Shown here one piece after another: positions 11,358 to 22,731 of a stretch of 64,000 bases of DNA. The position numbers and the translations under genes are program-made. The first letter of the stretch is position 1. Every line of letters begins with the position of its first letter. The DNA lies in NCBI GenBank assembly GCA_018806985.1, contig JADANN010000074.1:1-64000 (forward strand), given 5' to 3'. The stretch is from Angiostrongylus vasorum. Lineage: Eukaryota > Nematoda > Chromadorea > Rhabditida > Metastrongylidae. A model generated the notes under the pieces. It worked only from the letters and a program-made list of their open reading frames with translations. It did no database searches and was not told the origin of the DNA.

Positions 11358-14300
11358 CTAAATGAGTAGTTCTTTGCAGCAATTCGATCTGTTATTGCAT
11401 CTTACATCTTACCCCTCGATATTTTGTGAAAGAAAAGTGCTCTAACCCCTTTTCTATACTCCATTCGTTCGATTCCCATCTCTTCACTGTTGACGAGTTA
11501 AACGTAGAAATTTCAGCGAAGGATAATTTAAATCTGCTTAATAACAGAAAGCGATTTGATATTCACTGACCCAGTGAGTCAATAAATTAAAGGCAGGAAG
11601 GTGGCAGTGGATCCTAACCAGCGCTTGATAAAAAATCATTCTTTGTACTTTTTATAACAATTTAGCTTTCAGAAACGTCAATGACTGTAGGTGTTACATT
11701 GATTTCCATCCTCATACCGTTTACGAACATAATTCGCCAAATCGCTTGACGCCCACAATTATTTGGAGGTATATTAAACAAGAGCCAAACATGAAAAAAC
11801 CAAACATTGCGTTGCTGAGCCCATAACCCAAAAACACGAATACAGCAGTGGATCTCAGATAAATTAATCGCCCCTGAGCATTAATATTCAGTAACAGCTC
11901 ACCAAACCACTAAATGGCCAATTCTAGAAAAAATTCACCGAAACAGGAGTATCTGTGAGCCGGTCATTCACAAGTTGCAGATTGCTAAGTCGTATTCCCA
12001 GCAGACGAATTTCTCGTGGCAACTCACGTTCCAGTACTTCACGCATAACAACCAGAATGTCTGCAGACGAACTTCAGATTGGTGCTATCATAACATTTAA
12101 TTAGCTAACGAGCGTTACAGGTCTCAGAAGAATGTAAACACAGTGATGCAGTTGAAACAAAAAAATGGATTCAAATTTATATGCAAATAAAAAATGAAGG
12201 TCCCTCAAAAAACAAGCCCAAAAAATGTTTTTCAATGAAAATAGTTGACAAATGAGTTAAATGGGTCCTTAACATCTAGAGAACAAACAATATTTCAGTA
12301 CCCTCTAAAAACTTTTTACTCACCGTCACGGCTTGAAAGCAATCGCTTTGGCGTAACGGAACGAGTTAGGACGTCAAACGAGGAGAGTCTCAGCTTGAGA
12401 GTGACACAGCGCCCTCCTAAACGTCATTCTTGTTCAGTCTGCATATCCGAAAACCTGCCACGCACGAACAGGGAAAGCCAGGACCTTTCCATTCAGTTCA
12501 CAACCTCTTCTATTCTCTTACATTGTTAGAAAGTATGACGTTCAGTCTTGAAAAAAATTATACTACTATTAAACACTGATTATTCAGTACTGAACATTAC
12601 TGAATATTAACATTAAGTAACATATATTTTGTAATGTAATAAAGTAATAGTATATTAGTATAATATTGATGATAATAACACAATAATAGTGATAACAGTC
12701 TAAGTCATAACTTATAACTAATTATATATAATATACTTGGATACTCCTCCCAACGGTTTATCGCCTCATCGTGGTTAAGAGGTGTTCCTAGGTGTCGGAC
12801 TGCGATGTACAGCAGAGAATTCATCCTCTGGCAGGGTCTCCCAAGCTGAGAAGGAGTCCGGCGTTTTCATCAAGAAGCCTAGCTAAGAGTAAAACAATAC
12901 CAGGATCCACCACCGTCCTAGTATCAAAGTCGCATGGTGGCAAATCTCCCTCTGATCCACAAGAGCTGTGACTGCCTGTGGTGTTGACCACCTATGGGCA
13001 GACTTTGGCTAGGATAACCTCGGGACTTCAGGGAACCACAATGGCTAAACCAGCAAAACTCCAAAAAATGGAAATTATACTGGGGTCCACACAGCCGGTG
13101 AAGACGGGCCATCCAAGTGTACTATATATTAACATTAATGATACTATTGTACTTATGTATAATGGATATATTGTAATAATGTATAATAAATGCTGAATGT
13201 TCAACATCAAGTATTTAAAGGAGTCGAAAAAGCCTCTAGCTTTTTTTAAATTCCATTTTAATCTGTATTTGACTGCAACAGGCAATTCTTAGAAAAGATT
13301 TTATCCTTCCATTTCTAAACTGATTAAGCACATTTTAAAATTTAGGGTCGCATGCCGAATTTGATGTGACTTCCTGATCTGAAAGACAACTTTAATTTTG
13401 CATCGCATTCGCTGCGAATTGAAACTGATCTTCGGCAAGCACAAACTATCCAGCCGGCAGTGCACCATCTTCGGTATCAAACGCTGCGTATTTCCGTAAA
13501 TAACGCCAGGCCCTTAAGACAACCGGTGAGGAGCAATTAAATCTCAAATTTTACTGCTACCACATCAAACGAACACTTTCACGATAGTGGAGAGCGCTTC
13601 ATGATCTGAATTTATACAACTAGAACAGTTTCCTGAGACTTCACTCTTCACGCTGTCCTCGCTGGTCGCATCAAATTTCATATGATCGCATTAAAACAGA
13701 AATGCAGAAGGATCGAAATAAAATAATTAAAGAATGAACCCTGATTACTCTTGAAAACAATATCCCATCGCAAAATATCGGTGTTGTTGGCTCTTTCGTG
13801 GTCTTCTCCATTACCCATGTTGTCGAATCATACGAGATCGTTTTCTTCGTTTGGCCATCCACCGTCTTCAACCCACGCGGTCATAGGAATGGCATAATGA
13901 ACTGCTGCTTTCCTATGGATTCATCTAATTAACACAAATTAAAAGCTTTCTATTATCAGCTGCAGGAAGTAGACCGCAACGACAAGGCCTATAAACTTGT
14001 TGTTGGAGACTTCAATACTAGAACAGCAAAGGCCATCGGAAACAATTCCAGTATCAGAAAACTCCGAATAAGACAACAAAATAAGTAGAGCAACCGGCTT
14101 ACTGATCATAGTACGCTTCTTCCAGGGAATTCCATTTTACCAGAAGAAAATCCCCCGCTAGACATGGGAATCAATTAATTCTGTGGTCCGCATTGAATCC
14201 TATCACTAACTTCACCGCGCGAAGATTCAATTCAGGAATAAGCTGAAGAGGAACTATTACCATCAACCAAGAAGAGAAAGTCAAACCGTTTACGATGAGA

Positions 14301-17300
14301 ATGTTCTCAAGAAAATTTTCTCCTCATATGGTTTGCAGATCGAGAAAGAGCCCATCGGAAATTAGGGGATTCCTGTAGAAATACTGAGAAGTTGTATTCA
14401 GCTCTCCTCAGTTGCTCAAACTATCGCACCTTCGTAACCATTAGTTACTCGAGAAGAGAACAAAATTCAGCCATAGTCTTAATACAACACACTTAACACA
14501 GATGGTAATAAGTGTCAGCTGCAGAAGATCTTATCAGGAGGGCCTACACTGATATAGGAAGAAGAAATTATTGGAAGGAGTTTAAAAATAAACCAGTCTG
14601 AAGAAGTGCCCTCGGAACATGTGTGACTACAATGATACGATAATAATCTTAATGAACGAAGATGAGATTATCACCACACCTTGTCATTCATAATAAGGAA
14701 CCGAAAACGGAAAAGCTCAATCCTCGTCCGAAACTCAGAATCCCCTACTGGGTGAAAACCACCCTAGGACTTTTCCATTGAAACTAGAGCTGGACCAGTA
14801 AGCATTAAAGGGGGTCCAGCTCTAGGACCCCATATTACAGCCAACTTCCTTTGAAACGGAAGCCATAAACTACAAGTAGTTTTCGTAATCCATATAACCT
14901 TCATACAAAAACATTACAGACAGGTGGAAGACGTCGCGGTTCGCAAAAAGGTTATCCTACCGCGCACATCAAGGACTTCGGGTGAGGAAGGTATAGCCAT
15001 TTACCAACAACGGTTCTGACAGGCGATATGCTGCATTAACCTCATCTAAATCGTACTCTTGATCTAGAATTCTATCCGGAATATGTATCTCTTCTCCTAA
15101 CATTTTCTGACTATGAAAAAAGGGTTCAACAGTGTATAAATGAATGCAATCCTACCAGCGCTCATCGACCAAATTGTGAGCATGTCCTATATAAGAAGTT
15201 TTGCTCACTAATATCGTAAAAGCACTGTGGAAATATCTTTTGCATAGCCCCTTACCATTTGGAGAAAGGGTCAAAAAATGTGATGCTACATCGCAGAGCC
15301 GCTTTTACTCCTGCGCTGCAGTGGAAAATGAAGTCGCTTGAGTGAAACGAGGAAGGTATAGGCATTGAAAGTAAATTCCAGGAAAATGTTCGCTTTGCTG
15401 ACAACCTCCTCATCTCTTCGAGAATTACCAGTGAAGCACAGACGGTGATTAATGAACGCAACGAAGTGAGAAAAAGAAATGGGCAATACATAAATCGGGA
15501 GAAAAAACCAGTGGATGCGATGCAGGAAATCGAAGTGAATGGTCTACTGATTAATTAGACTACCTCAATGTGTACTATGGGCGTTAAATGAACATCAAGA
15601 ACGACTTGAAGAAGAAAATAAACAAAGGGAGAGTCACATGAAGAAGCTACCTAACACGAAACGGACACGAAACGCCACGATCATCTTTTGACTCAGCGGT
15701 CTTCCCAGCGCTCTTTTATGCAGCATGGACGTGGGCTGACACTTCAACCACGTTTAGATGGCGCTTGAACGATGTCTTCTCAAATAAAACCGGCCCATAT
15801 AGTCTCTAGCTGGAATGTTCAGATTTTCGAAATCTATCCCACCTTCCAGATAACGGAAATTACACATCGACAGCGAAAAATAGATGGGTCCGACATGTAG
15901 CGAGAAGAGATTTCAACAGATGGACAAGTGGACACACTAGTAGGGTGAGAGCCTTCTCTGGGACTACGAAGAAAACTACCACCATGGATGGCAATAACGA
16001 AGCTCACAAACGAATAGAAAACATGATCGAGATGAAGGACATTTCAATTATCCTAGTGAGGATGTAGGCGGATAGTTTTTTACCGACCTACTCACATGTT
16101 GGAGAAGCTGATGAGTTTTAAAAAATAGGGGCAAAAAGCTTTATTTGACGAAAAAAAACCGCAAAGAAAATGAGTTAATATCAACTAGTGCCGGCCAATC
16201 TGCACAAGCGTGATCGGAAAGCTACTCTTGTGGTCAAGACATTTGTGTTACCCACACAATTTGCAAAAGGAGGCGCACATGGATTCTACATCTTTGTACA
16301 GCAAAAACAAAAGCAGAAAAAAAAGGAAAACTGAATGATTAATTGATATTTTGAAAATGGCAAGATATCAAAAATTTCTAGTTTGACATAGTTACTGTGC
16401 CAACTGTATTCCGGGTGGTCGTCGAGTGAATCGAGCAGGGACTGGTAAATCTTCTTTCCACTTTTTCCCCTGTCGCGCGCAAGAGTAGCCCAGTGCGTTC
16501 TGATCGCTCTAAAGACTCGTTGAGCATCACATCTTTCTTCTAGGCTTTCCGCGAAGAACTATAATCATTGGATTGGTGGTATTCCTGTAGTGCGCTTAAC
16601 ATGCCCAGGAATCCAGTCAAGAACGGCTCTTGTCCATCGATTGTCACTCATACGCATTACGTGGCCGGCCCATTTTATCTTCGACTGCTTGGCGTACAGA
16701 ACGGCATCTTTGGTTTTTGATAGTTGACGTAGATCGGGGCTTCGGATCCCTTCCGTTACTTGCGTGACACGAGACACTCATAGCATCGTCCTTTCGACTG
16801 CGCGTTTAATAAGGCTGAGTGATTTTTCATCCTGTTTACGCAGCGACCAAGTTTCTAACAGATACGTTAACGCAGGAAGCACCGCTGAGCCGAAAAGGTG
16901 GGCACGGAGTCAGGTGTTCTCTGTTCTTCTCACTACACCCTCAATGCTCTTGAAAGCTCCCCCAAGTCGCGCTCGTTTCCTTCCGCTCAACTCTGGAGTT
17001 AAGTCGTTCATCATGTTGATTTCCCCAACTACACAGACATAACTGGAGCATTCGAGATATTCTTTCCGTTGAGCGTGAATGGGGAATACGAAACCATTCC
17101 GTTCTTCATGAACATCGTTTCTGTGAGATCAAGTCAAAGACCAATCTTTCCACAGGCTTTATCAAAGTCGGCAAGCATATGTTCCGCTTGGCAAATGCTT
17201 GGTATTATAAGAAAAAATGTCATCAGCAGAGCGAAGATGGTGTAATTGTCGACCATCGATTTTCACTCCCACATTATGCCCATTCCAATGTTCTCATGAC

Positions 17301-20300
17301 GTTCTCGAGGGTGGCGGTAAATAATTTTGGCGAGATGGTATCGCCTTGCCTAAACCCTCTTTTGACGCCGATGTCAATATCGTCGTAGAATGGTGATATT
17401 TTGACTGCGAAATTTTCGTAAACCTCACGAAGAATCTTTATATACTGAGTACGGACTCCTTAACTATCAAGGACTTCCATGACTGGTTCTATCTCAGTTG
17501 GGTCAAAGGCATTCTTCAAAACGATGAAAGTGAGATAGAGCGGTCCTTTGTACTCTCGCGATACTTCAATGAGCCTTGTTATCGTGTGGATATGGTCCAT
17601 CGTACTAAATCCTTCTTGAAACCCTGCGTGCTCACATGGCTGTCCTTCGTCCAGTGTTCTGTCAATCCTGTTTAGGATGACTCGAGTGAAAAGTTTGTAG
17701 ACGACAGACAGCAAGCAGATTGGGCGATAGTTGCCGATATCGTGTAGATCACCCTTTCTGAACAACAACACGGTCTTGCTGGTCTTTCACTGACTAGGGA
17801 CCTTGCATTCAGACAGCTAACGTGTGCCGAGCCAATGTGTTTACAAGGACTGACGGAAGGTTGTTCAGGTGTTCTAACCTGATCCTGTCCGGACCTGGTG
17901 CTGTTCGATTTTTCACCGACGAAACTGCATGTCGTATTTCGGAAGGGAGAACCGGAGCTACAACATATCCATCCTCCTTTATTTCATATGACGGGAGGTG
18001 GACGTGGCTATCGAAGAGATCTAAGTAGTATTCGTGAATGATTTTCTCCATTGCCTTTCTGGACGCTGTAACTGTTCCGTCTGGGCGTCGAAGTGCAATC
18101 ATCTTGGTCCTGTAATTGGCGAAGCTTCGATGGGCTTTGCGAGTGCTTTTCCCAGCCTCTGCATCTTCTACCATTACTGCTGCTCTTCTCTCTTTAAGAC
18201 CTCCTTTTATCGCCTGTCTGCATTGTTTTGCAAGCTCGGACGTTAGTTGACGGTTGGTTGCAGCTCGTGTGATTTACCGCTGGCGTATCAGCTCGAGTGT
18301 TTCTGGACACGGATGTCTCTGGGTGACTTTCGAAGTTTCAGCTTTCATAGCGCTAACGTGAAAATGTTGAATGAGCCGATCGTATTCTTCGTCAATGTTA
18401 TCGACAACGGCATCTTCCCAACAGCCGACTAATAAATTGAATAAGTCCCAGTCAGTGGTGGTTTTGGGACTTCGTTTTTTGAATTTAGCAGCTTTTTTCT
18501 CATTTCTGCGAGAAATGGAATCATGTACGAAGGCGTCGGTGGTCTGATCCCGTGTAGAATTTTGTGACAACAACGACATTGGTTAGGAAAAACCTTTGGT
18601 TTACTGTGATGTGATCTATTTCGTTGTGGTACTCTCTCTCCACTGAGAGACTCCCACATCCAGCAGCGTTGAGGGTGCGGCTTCCGGAATTTCGAGTTAC
18701 CATATGTGGTCTTGGTCGTCATCATAAAGTCACAGAGATGCTCACGCTGTTCATTTCATTCTAATCAGTTGGTCCCAATGTCACGTTCTTCAGACGTTCC
18801 TCTTCGTCCAATCTTGGGGTTAAAATCTCCATTGATGACCTTGAAGATTGTATGGTCTTCTCTGTAGAACTTCTCCAAGCCCATATAGAGCGCTTCGACT
18901 TCTTCTTCGTCATACTTTGATGTCGGCGCATAAATGACGAAGACTGTGAAAGCTGGTATTGATCCAAATCTTTTTAATCGTAAGCGTCCAATTCCGGTTG
19001 TTAGTTGTTCAAATAAATCGATGTTCATCGACAAACTCGTTTTGACGAGAACGCCGATGCCGCCGACTCCTCTACTGTCGCACGTTCCGAGGAACAGTTC
19101 TTCTCCGGTGTCATAGACGGCGTTGAATGGGTGGCGTCGTCTCATCTCGGCCAGGTCGATGACGTCGTACCTCATCCTTCTTGTTTGCATGAGCAAGTCT
19201 TCTATCGTGATAAAGCCTGTAGAAAGATGCTCAACCGAACGAATATCTCTGAATGCTTCAGTTATTCCTATCTAGGTCGGGAAAACAACATAATGAACGA
19301 CTTAGCTCGAGACTTAACGAATGGAAATTTAGCCGCTGAGTAAGCAGGATGAAAGATCAGTCAGAGTTATTGAACGCGCAGTCGAATGGACCATGCTAGA
19401 AGTATTCTACGTCACACAAGTAAGGGAAGGGATCCGAAGCTCCGACCTTCATCAACGATCAAAAATCAAGAGATGTCGTTGTGCACGCTAAACAATCGAT
19501 GATAAGGTGCGCCGGACGCGTAATGCGTATGAATGACAACCGACGGACAAGAGCCATAAGTGACTGGATTGCTCGGAATGTTAAACGCACTGCAGGAAGA
19601 CCACCGGCCCGATGGCCACAGTTCTTCACGAAAATCTTAGAAGGAAGACATGATGCTCAACTACTCTCTACAGCGAGCAGAACCCACTGGACTACTCTTG
19701 AACGCGACCGGAAAAAAAGAAGGTTTACTGGCGCCAGCTCGAGTTACTCGACGATCAACGGGAGCACAGGTGATACAGGTGATAGATCTATGTCATGAGG
19801 AGGATAGCACAGTGATAGTGATGTCGGCTATTACGAGCATGGTGCTAGTTCGATTCCGCTCCCGGCCAATTAAGTCCCTCGTCCCTCAGCGGCCGAGAAA
19901 TTGGTACTGGACTTGTCTGGGACACTCTCTGCAATGCAGTTAAGAACGCTCGAGCCCGGTGATCTCAAGACTCTAGGGAGAATTGCTCGACCAGCATTCT
20001 ACGACATTCAAGATGAAATTAAAAACCTCAAGCAGCAACCGAATCCATACGTAAAAACTTGATCTTCGTGGACGATGGATGCGAGGAAACGAATCGGAAG
20101 TGAGAAGTGCTGGGATCTCCACAGTAGACGTGAAGACGGGTCAAATAGAAACAAAAAAAACATGTATACATATATAAATATATGTATATATGTAGACATG
20201 TACGTATATGTATGTGCATGTGTGTATGCACGTATTCATTTACACTTATATGTACATTATATATATACACATATATGTATCACTTCGAACTCTTCGTCAC

Positions 20301-22544
20301 AGCTTCATGCGGAGTCGTATACAACGAAGATAGTCAGAGCCGATATTAACCTATACCTCTTCAACCTTAAACGACCGAGATCAGTTTCTAGCTGTCCAAA
20401 AAGTCGATGCTCACAGATAAACTCGTTTTAATGATGACACCAAAGTCGCTGACTCCTAAATTATTGCTTATTTAGACGAACGATTCAACTCCGGTGGGAT
20501 ATTATTTTTTCACCTGCTTACGTTTCTACGAAAACTAGTAATAAGCGGAAGGATAACATTCTTAAGGCGCTTGTAGAATACACTCATCAAACATAGGAGG
20601 TGATAGTTATGAAGATCTATTTGGTCAACCTGCTAAGATGGGATATCGGTGCCCATGATCATCTGATTTTCAAGATAAGCTGCGAAAAGCTTACATGAAG
20701 CGGTATCATGAACGTTGTTAAACGGTTGGCGCCCCCCTGGTTTTGTCCAGTCCAACAATCTACGTTCACTTTTTTCTTTTTTTGATACGCTCATCTCGAT
20801 ACGACGATAAAGATACCACATCGAGACTACGAAGAACTGTGTACATCCACTCGAAATATCGACGTTAAGGAAGACGAAGATGTCGAAACATCAGCCGAAT
20901 GAATATGTGATAACGATCTCGTGTTAGCTTATCAATGAAATAGGCTGTACGTAGAAACATATTTCATTTCCTAGCTTTGCACCACCATCTGATCCTCAAC
21001 GAAGGTTCTCATGCTAGCGCAAGTACATTATAAGTTCAAATTTTGTCAGGTTTAGGCAGCTTAGAACGCCAGTTAGTTACCAGCGACATTTCCTGAACTA
21101 CTTCTAAGGTCCATTATGCAGATACATTACTGTCAGCACTTGGAAGTATTTTGCACTGCACGTTAAGGCCGTTCCGGTGTTTTCTATATCCGCACGTTCC
21201 ACAAAATAATCATAGCGATTAAAAAGTAATCGCAGTTAATTGTCAGTCAAATTACCCGCCAATGAACTTGTCGAAAAAAAAGATTCCTTGTAAACTATTA
21301 GGCATGGTGATGACGATGGTTTTTCCTGATCCCAACCCTATTATTTGGACCTGCTTTCAATTAGCTATCGAATGAACAAACATAAAGCGGTAAAAAGCAT
21401 TCTGGAACACAAGCACAATATGAACACCTTAGTATACCGTCTTCTGGTCCAGACGCGCATGGGCACTATAATGTGTCCATAATGGGTGTTATGAGTTGAA
21501 CGGGTCACATTAAAAAATTTCGACAAGGAAGGTATGTGAAGAAGTAAAATATTCTAGAGATTTCATATAAAAATTATGAAATACTCACCACACTTTCCCT
21601 CCGATACTTATGAAAATTTCCTGGAACCATTTCTAGTTGAGGACATAGTTTCTCCACAATAAAACCAGGTATAGCTGCACGGACCTCAAATCGACGAGCT
21701 AGGTAGTTCGACTTGCTCTGAAGATATCACTCATTTTATATTACGTTAATAAATAGGGAGGATGATGTTATTGATAAAATAACCGTCCTTTGGTTATCCG
21801 ATAGCTCAAATCGGCGTACCTACTAATGAGGGTAACGAAATCAGAAGTATTATAACATTATGCTTCATGGAAGTAAAACATAATTGCAGCGATACTGACA
21901 ATGGATCTTAACATGTCATACACCTAAGAACAAAAGTGAGGAGTAACTTCAGACGATGACACAATCGTAACGATTCTGATTTATCTCAATGCATCTTCTT
22001 ATCCATGGTTTATTCAGCCACACAGAACTTTCTGATTTCAATCGACAGAATGCCTGCTATTGGCGTTGTGCCAAACATGGTCCAACGATAGTAGTATTCT
22101 TATAACTCAAAAAAGTCGCTTTCGAATAAGTTTTCTAGACACAAAACAACGACTTATTGATGAAGATGGTAGAAAGATGCGGTCGCCACACAGAAGCAAG
22201 CGCATGACTTCCGCGACGATTTGTAGCTTTTTGTGCTGATAAATTATTCAAGAATGTCGTTAGTGAGAAAGGTACTTGATTTGTTCCCTAGGGGCCAAAA
22301 AGCATAGTGAACAATGAGCACTGACGAGAAATCAGCCATTGTTCATTGGCAGAAAGTAGTGACGAAACACTTGACATTTGATGTGCCTTACCAACATTGC
22401 CGACGAGCCGACAGCCATTGGCACCGTTCGAAGACGAGGTTCGTCACGCATTTCAACAGCTGCGAAATATGCATCCATATCGATATGAATGCAGTCTCGA
22501 CGTAGATCTCGTGTACACTCCAATCGAGCCGCAAGCTCATCCAT
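11046..22544 (-). CDS. polk: DNA polymerase kappa (Y-family translesion polymerase), interrupted and incomplete gene
   Basis: DNA polymerase kappa copies past bulky minor-groove adducts in the nucleus. Five exons are recognisable, in order 22,392-22,544, 21,589-21,717, 12,324-12,416, 11,939-12,060 and 11,046-11,357, all with usable splice sites. The last three join in phase. They cover the first catalytic motif and fingers, then the little-finger domain and a C-terminal UBZ zinc finger. I could not find the exons for the N-terminal extension, the SLDEA palm motif or the helix-hairpin-helix thumb. The 9 kb gap where the last two should lie is filled by RTE, SINE and MITE remains. Family identity is firm; whether the gene still works is open. 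Exons could have been lost, missed by me, or displaced by misassembly. Confidence 0.85.
11939..12060 (-). CDS. polk: POLK exon: end of little-finger domain
   Basis: A 122-base exon between acceptor CTGCAG and donor GTGAAT. It encodes a helix ([12 protein letters not shown]) and the strand [11 protein letters not shown], matching the human run LRLRLMGVRISS that closes the Pol kappa catalytic core. It ends in phase 0 and continues into the last exon. The same exon lies at 60,097-60,218. Confidence 0.9.
12324..12416 (-). CDS. polk: POLK exon: little-finger domain
   Basis: Acceptor CGTTTAG, donor GTGAGT, 93 bases. The reading [19 protein letters not shown] matches the human segment GRTVTIKLKNVNFEVKTRA of the polymerase-associated (little finger) domain, which grips DNA in Y-family polymerases. 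It ends one base into a codon and joins exactly to the next exon at 12,060, giving an Asp at the join. The exon is repeated without coding change at 60,478-60,570. Confidence 0.88.
12740..13125 (-). repeat. Dispersed 380-base repeat F3, copy 3
   Basis: Read on the plus strand it is inverted: CCCAACGGTTTATCGCCTCA at the left, CAGGGTCTCCCAAGCTGAG, then CACAATGGCTAAACCAGCAA and GGGCCATCCAAGT at the right. It lies in an intron of POLK. Confidence 0.85.
13126..13929. other. POLK intron region without recognised exon
   Basis: I searched both strands by eye for the missing POLK palm and thumb motifs and saw none. The DNA is repeated at 61,281-62,084. Confidence 0.5.
13930..16080 (+). mobile_element. 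Second RTE-like family, decayed copy
   Basis: An endonuclease motif [10 protein letters not shown] lies near 14,005. A reverse-transcriptase box [11 protein letters not shown] lies near 15,390, with Asn in place of the second catalytic Asp. The frame is broken many times. The box context ([10 protein letters not shown]) matches the fragment at 38.9-39.8 kb and differs from elements A-E, so I treat it as a separate family. It occupies the POLK gap. Confidence 0.75.
14784..14825. other. Perfect 13-base inverted repeat (hairpin)
   Basis: CTAGAGCTGGACC is followed after 16 bases by GGTCCAGCTCTAG. It lies within the decayed RTE-like copy at 13.9-16.1 kb. Its role is unknown. Confidence 0.6.
16400..19197 (-). 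mobile_element. RTE-type non-LTR retrotransposon A, decayed
   Basis: RTE elements encode one protein with an AP-type endonuclease and a reverse transcriptase. Reading leftwards from 19,197: endonuclease with GGIGVLV and [11 protein letters not shown]; reverse transcriptase with [20 protein letters not shown] (17,771-17,460); the catalytic box near 17,235; then the C-terminal motif [15 protein letters not shown] at about 16,650. The catalytic box reads SADD where FADD is expected and is followed by a frameshift. Several other frame breaks occur. The 5' end is cut where a plus-strand RTE fragment begins. It lies in the gap between POLK exons. Confidence 0.9.
19198..19800 (+). mobile_element. 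RTE fragment D (C-terminal part), head-to-head with element A
   Basis: It starts with the segment that follows the catalytic box (DKACRK) and runs to the C-terminal motif [18 protein letters not shown] and the RTE 3' tail with repeated TGATACAGG units. Two internal deletions are visible against the copy at 35 kb. It abuts element A in opposite orientation at about 19,198. Confidence 0.85.
19800..20150 (+). repeat. SINE-like family F2 copy
   Basis: It has the head GGATAGCACAGTGATAGTGA and a tRNA B-box-like GTTCGATTCC at about 19,850, then the core CAGCATTCTACGACATTCAA and the block CAAGCAGCAACCGAA. It is the clearest member of the family and lies directly after RTE fragment D. Confidence 0.72.
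20160..20282. repeat. TATG/TACA microsatellite
   Basis: An imperfect ATATGTAT-type tract next to a SINE-like copy. Confidence 0.85.
20285..20830 (-). mobile_element. RTE fragment E (endonuclease region), strongly decayed
   Basis: The plus strand at 20,290-20,500 aligns with the endonuclease region of element A at 18,900-19,120, including the part encoding the region before GGIG. Upstream, [16 protein letters not shown] matches the [16 protein letters not shown] of element A. There are many stops and small gaps. Confidence 0.65.
20831..21588. other. POLK intron region without recognised exon
   Basis: This is the interval where the exon after the fingers exon would be expected. No SLDEA-like coding stretch was found. 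A short piece near 20,860-20,930 resembles the end of the MITE at 36.8-37.2 kb. Confidence 0.5.
21589..21717 (-). CDS. polk: POLK exon: fingers domain
   Basis: Forty-three codons, phase 0, acceptor CTTCAG and donor GTGAGT. It encodes [17 protein letters not shown] and then a [14 protein letters not shown] segment, which aligns with the human Pol kappa fingers (SNYHARRFGVRAAMPGF, then KRLCPQL). It follows the catalytic exon directly after a 670-base intron. The next expected residues, leading to the SLDEA motif, are not found in the following 9 kb. Confidence 0.92.
22392..22544 (-). CDS. polk: POLK exon: first catalytic motif (palm start)
   Basis: Fifty-one codons, phase 0 at both ends, between an acceptor ending TTATAG and a donor GTAAGG. 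It encodes [17 protein letters not shown] followed by a VPMAVGS stretch, which matches the Pol kappa palm and fingers start. The Asp of HID corresponds to catalytic Asp107 of the human enzyme. The steric-gate position, Tyr112 in human, is Phe here, as in bacterial DinB. The ATG that opens the exon lies directly at the acceptor and is probably internal, since Pol kappa proteins carry an N-terminal extension that I could not find upstream. A Tc1/mariner-like element starts about 190 bases upstream. Confidence 0.92.
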
Positions 22545-22731
22545 CTATAACGGATAAAAAACGATTCGTAGACATGACTGAGCGGTCTATACAATAACTT
22601 GCGGCCTACGGATGTATCAAGTTCATGTTTTTATTCTTCCAGACCTTAACATCCAGACGTCCTGAATGCGTACGGTAAAGCACGCATAAGTTAGGCGCTA
22701 TCAGTACCTCAATACATTCATTTACATGAGT

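Larger units (their letters stand above)
1..15845 (+). repeat. Long direct duplication, copy 1
   Basis: The whole stretch returns in the same order and orientation at 48,125-64,000. The offset is 48,124 at the left, rises to 48,163 after the TA microsatellite and settles at 48,155 by the right end, so the copies stay colinear throughout with only small indels. It carries the last three exons of POLK, one further candidate exon, three copies of the 380-base repeat, several SINE-like copies, two fold-back MITEs and a decayed RTE-like element. The left edge is simply the window start, so the duplication may extend further left. On the right the match is cut only because copy 2 reaches the window end. 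Confidence 0.97.

Noticed and set aside
16764..19343. Plus-strand frames of 60-92 codons
   Set aside because: They are antisense to RTE element A or are part of fragment D.
22314..22597. Plus-strand frames opposite the POLK catalytic exon
   Set aside because: The minus strand gives a clear Pol kappa exon with splice sites; the plus frames are shadows.
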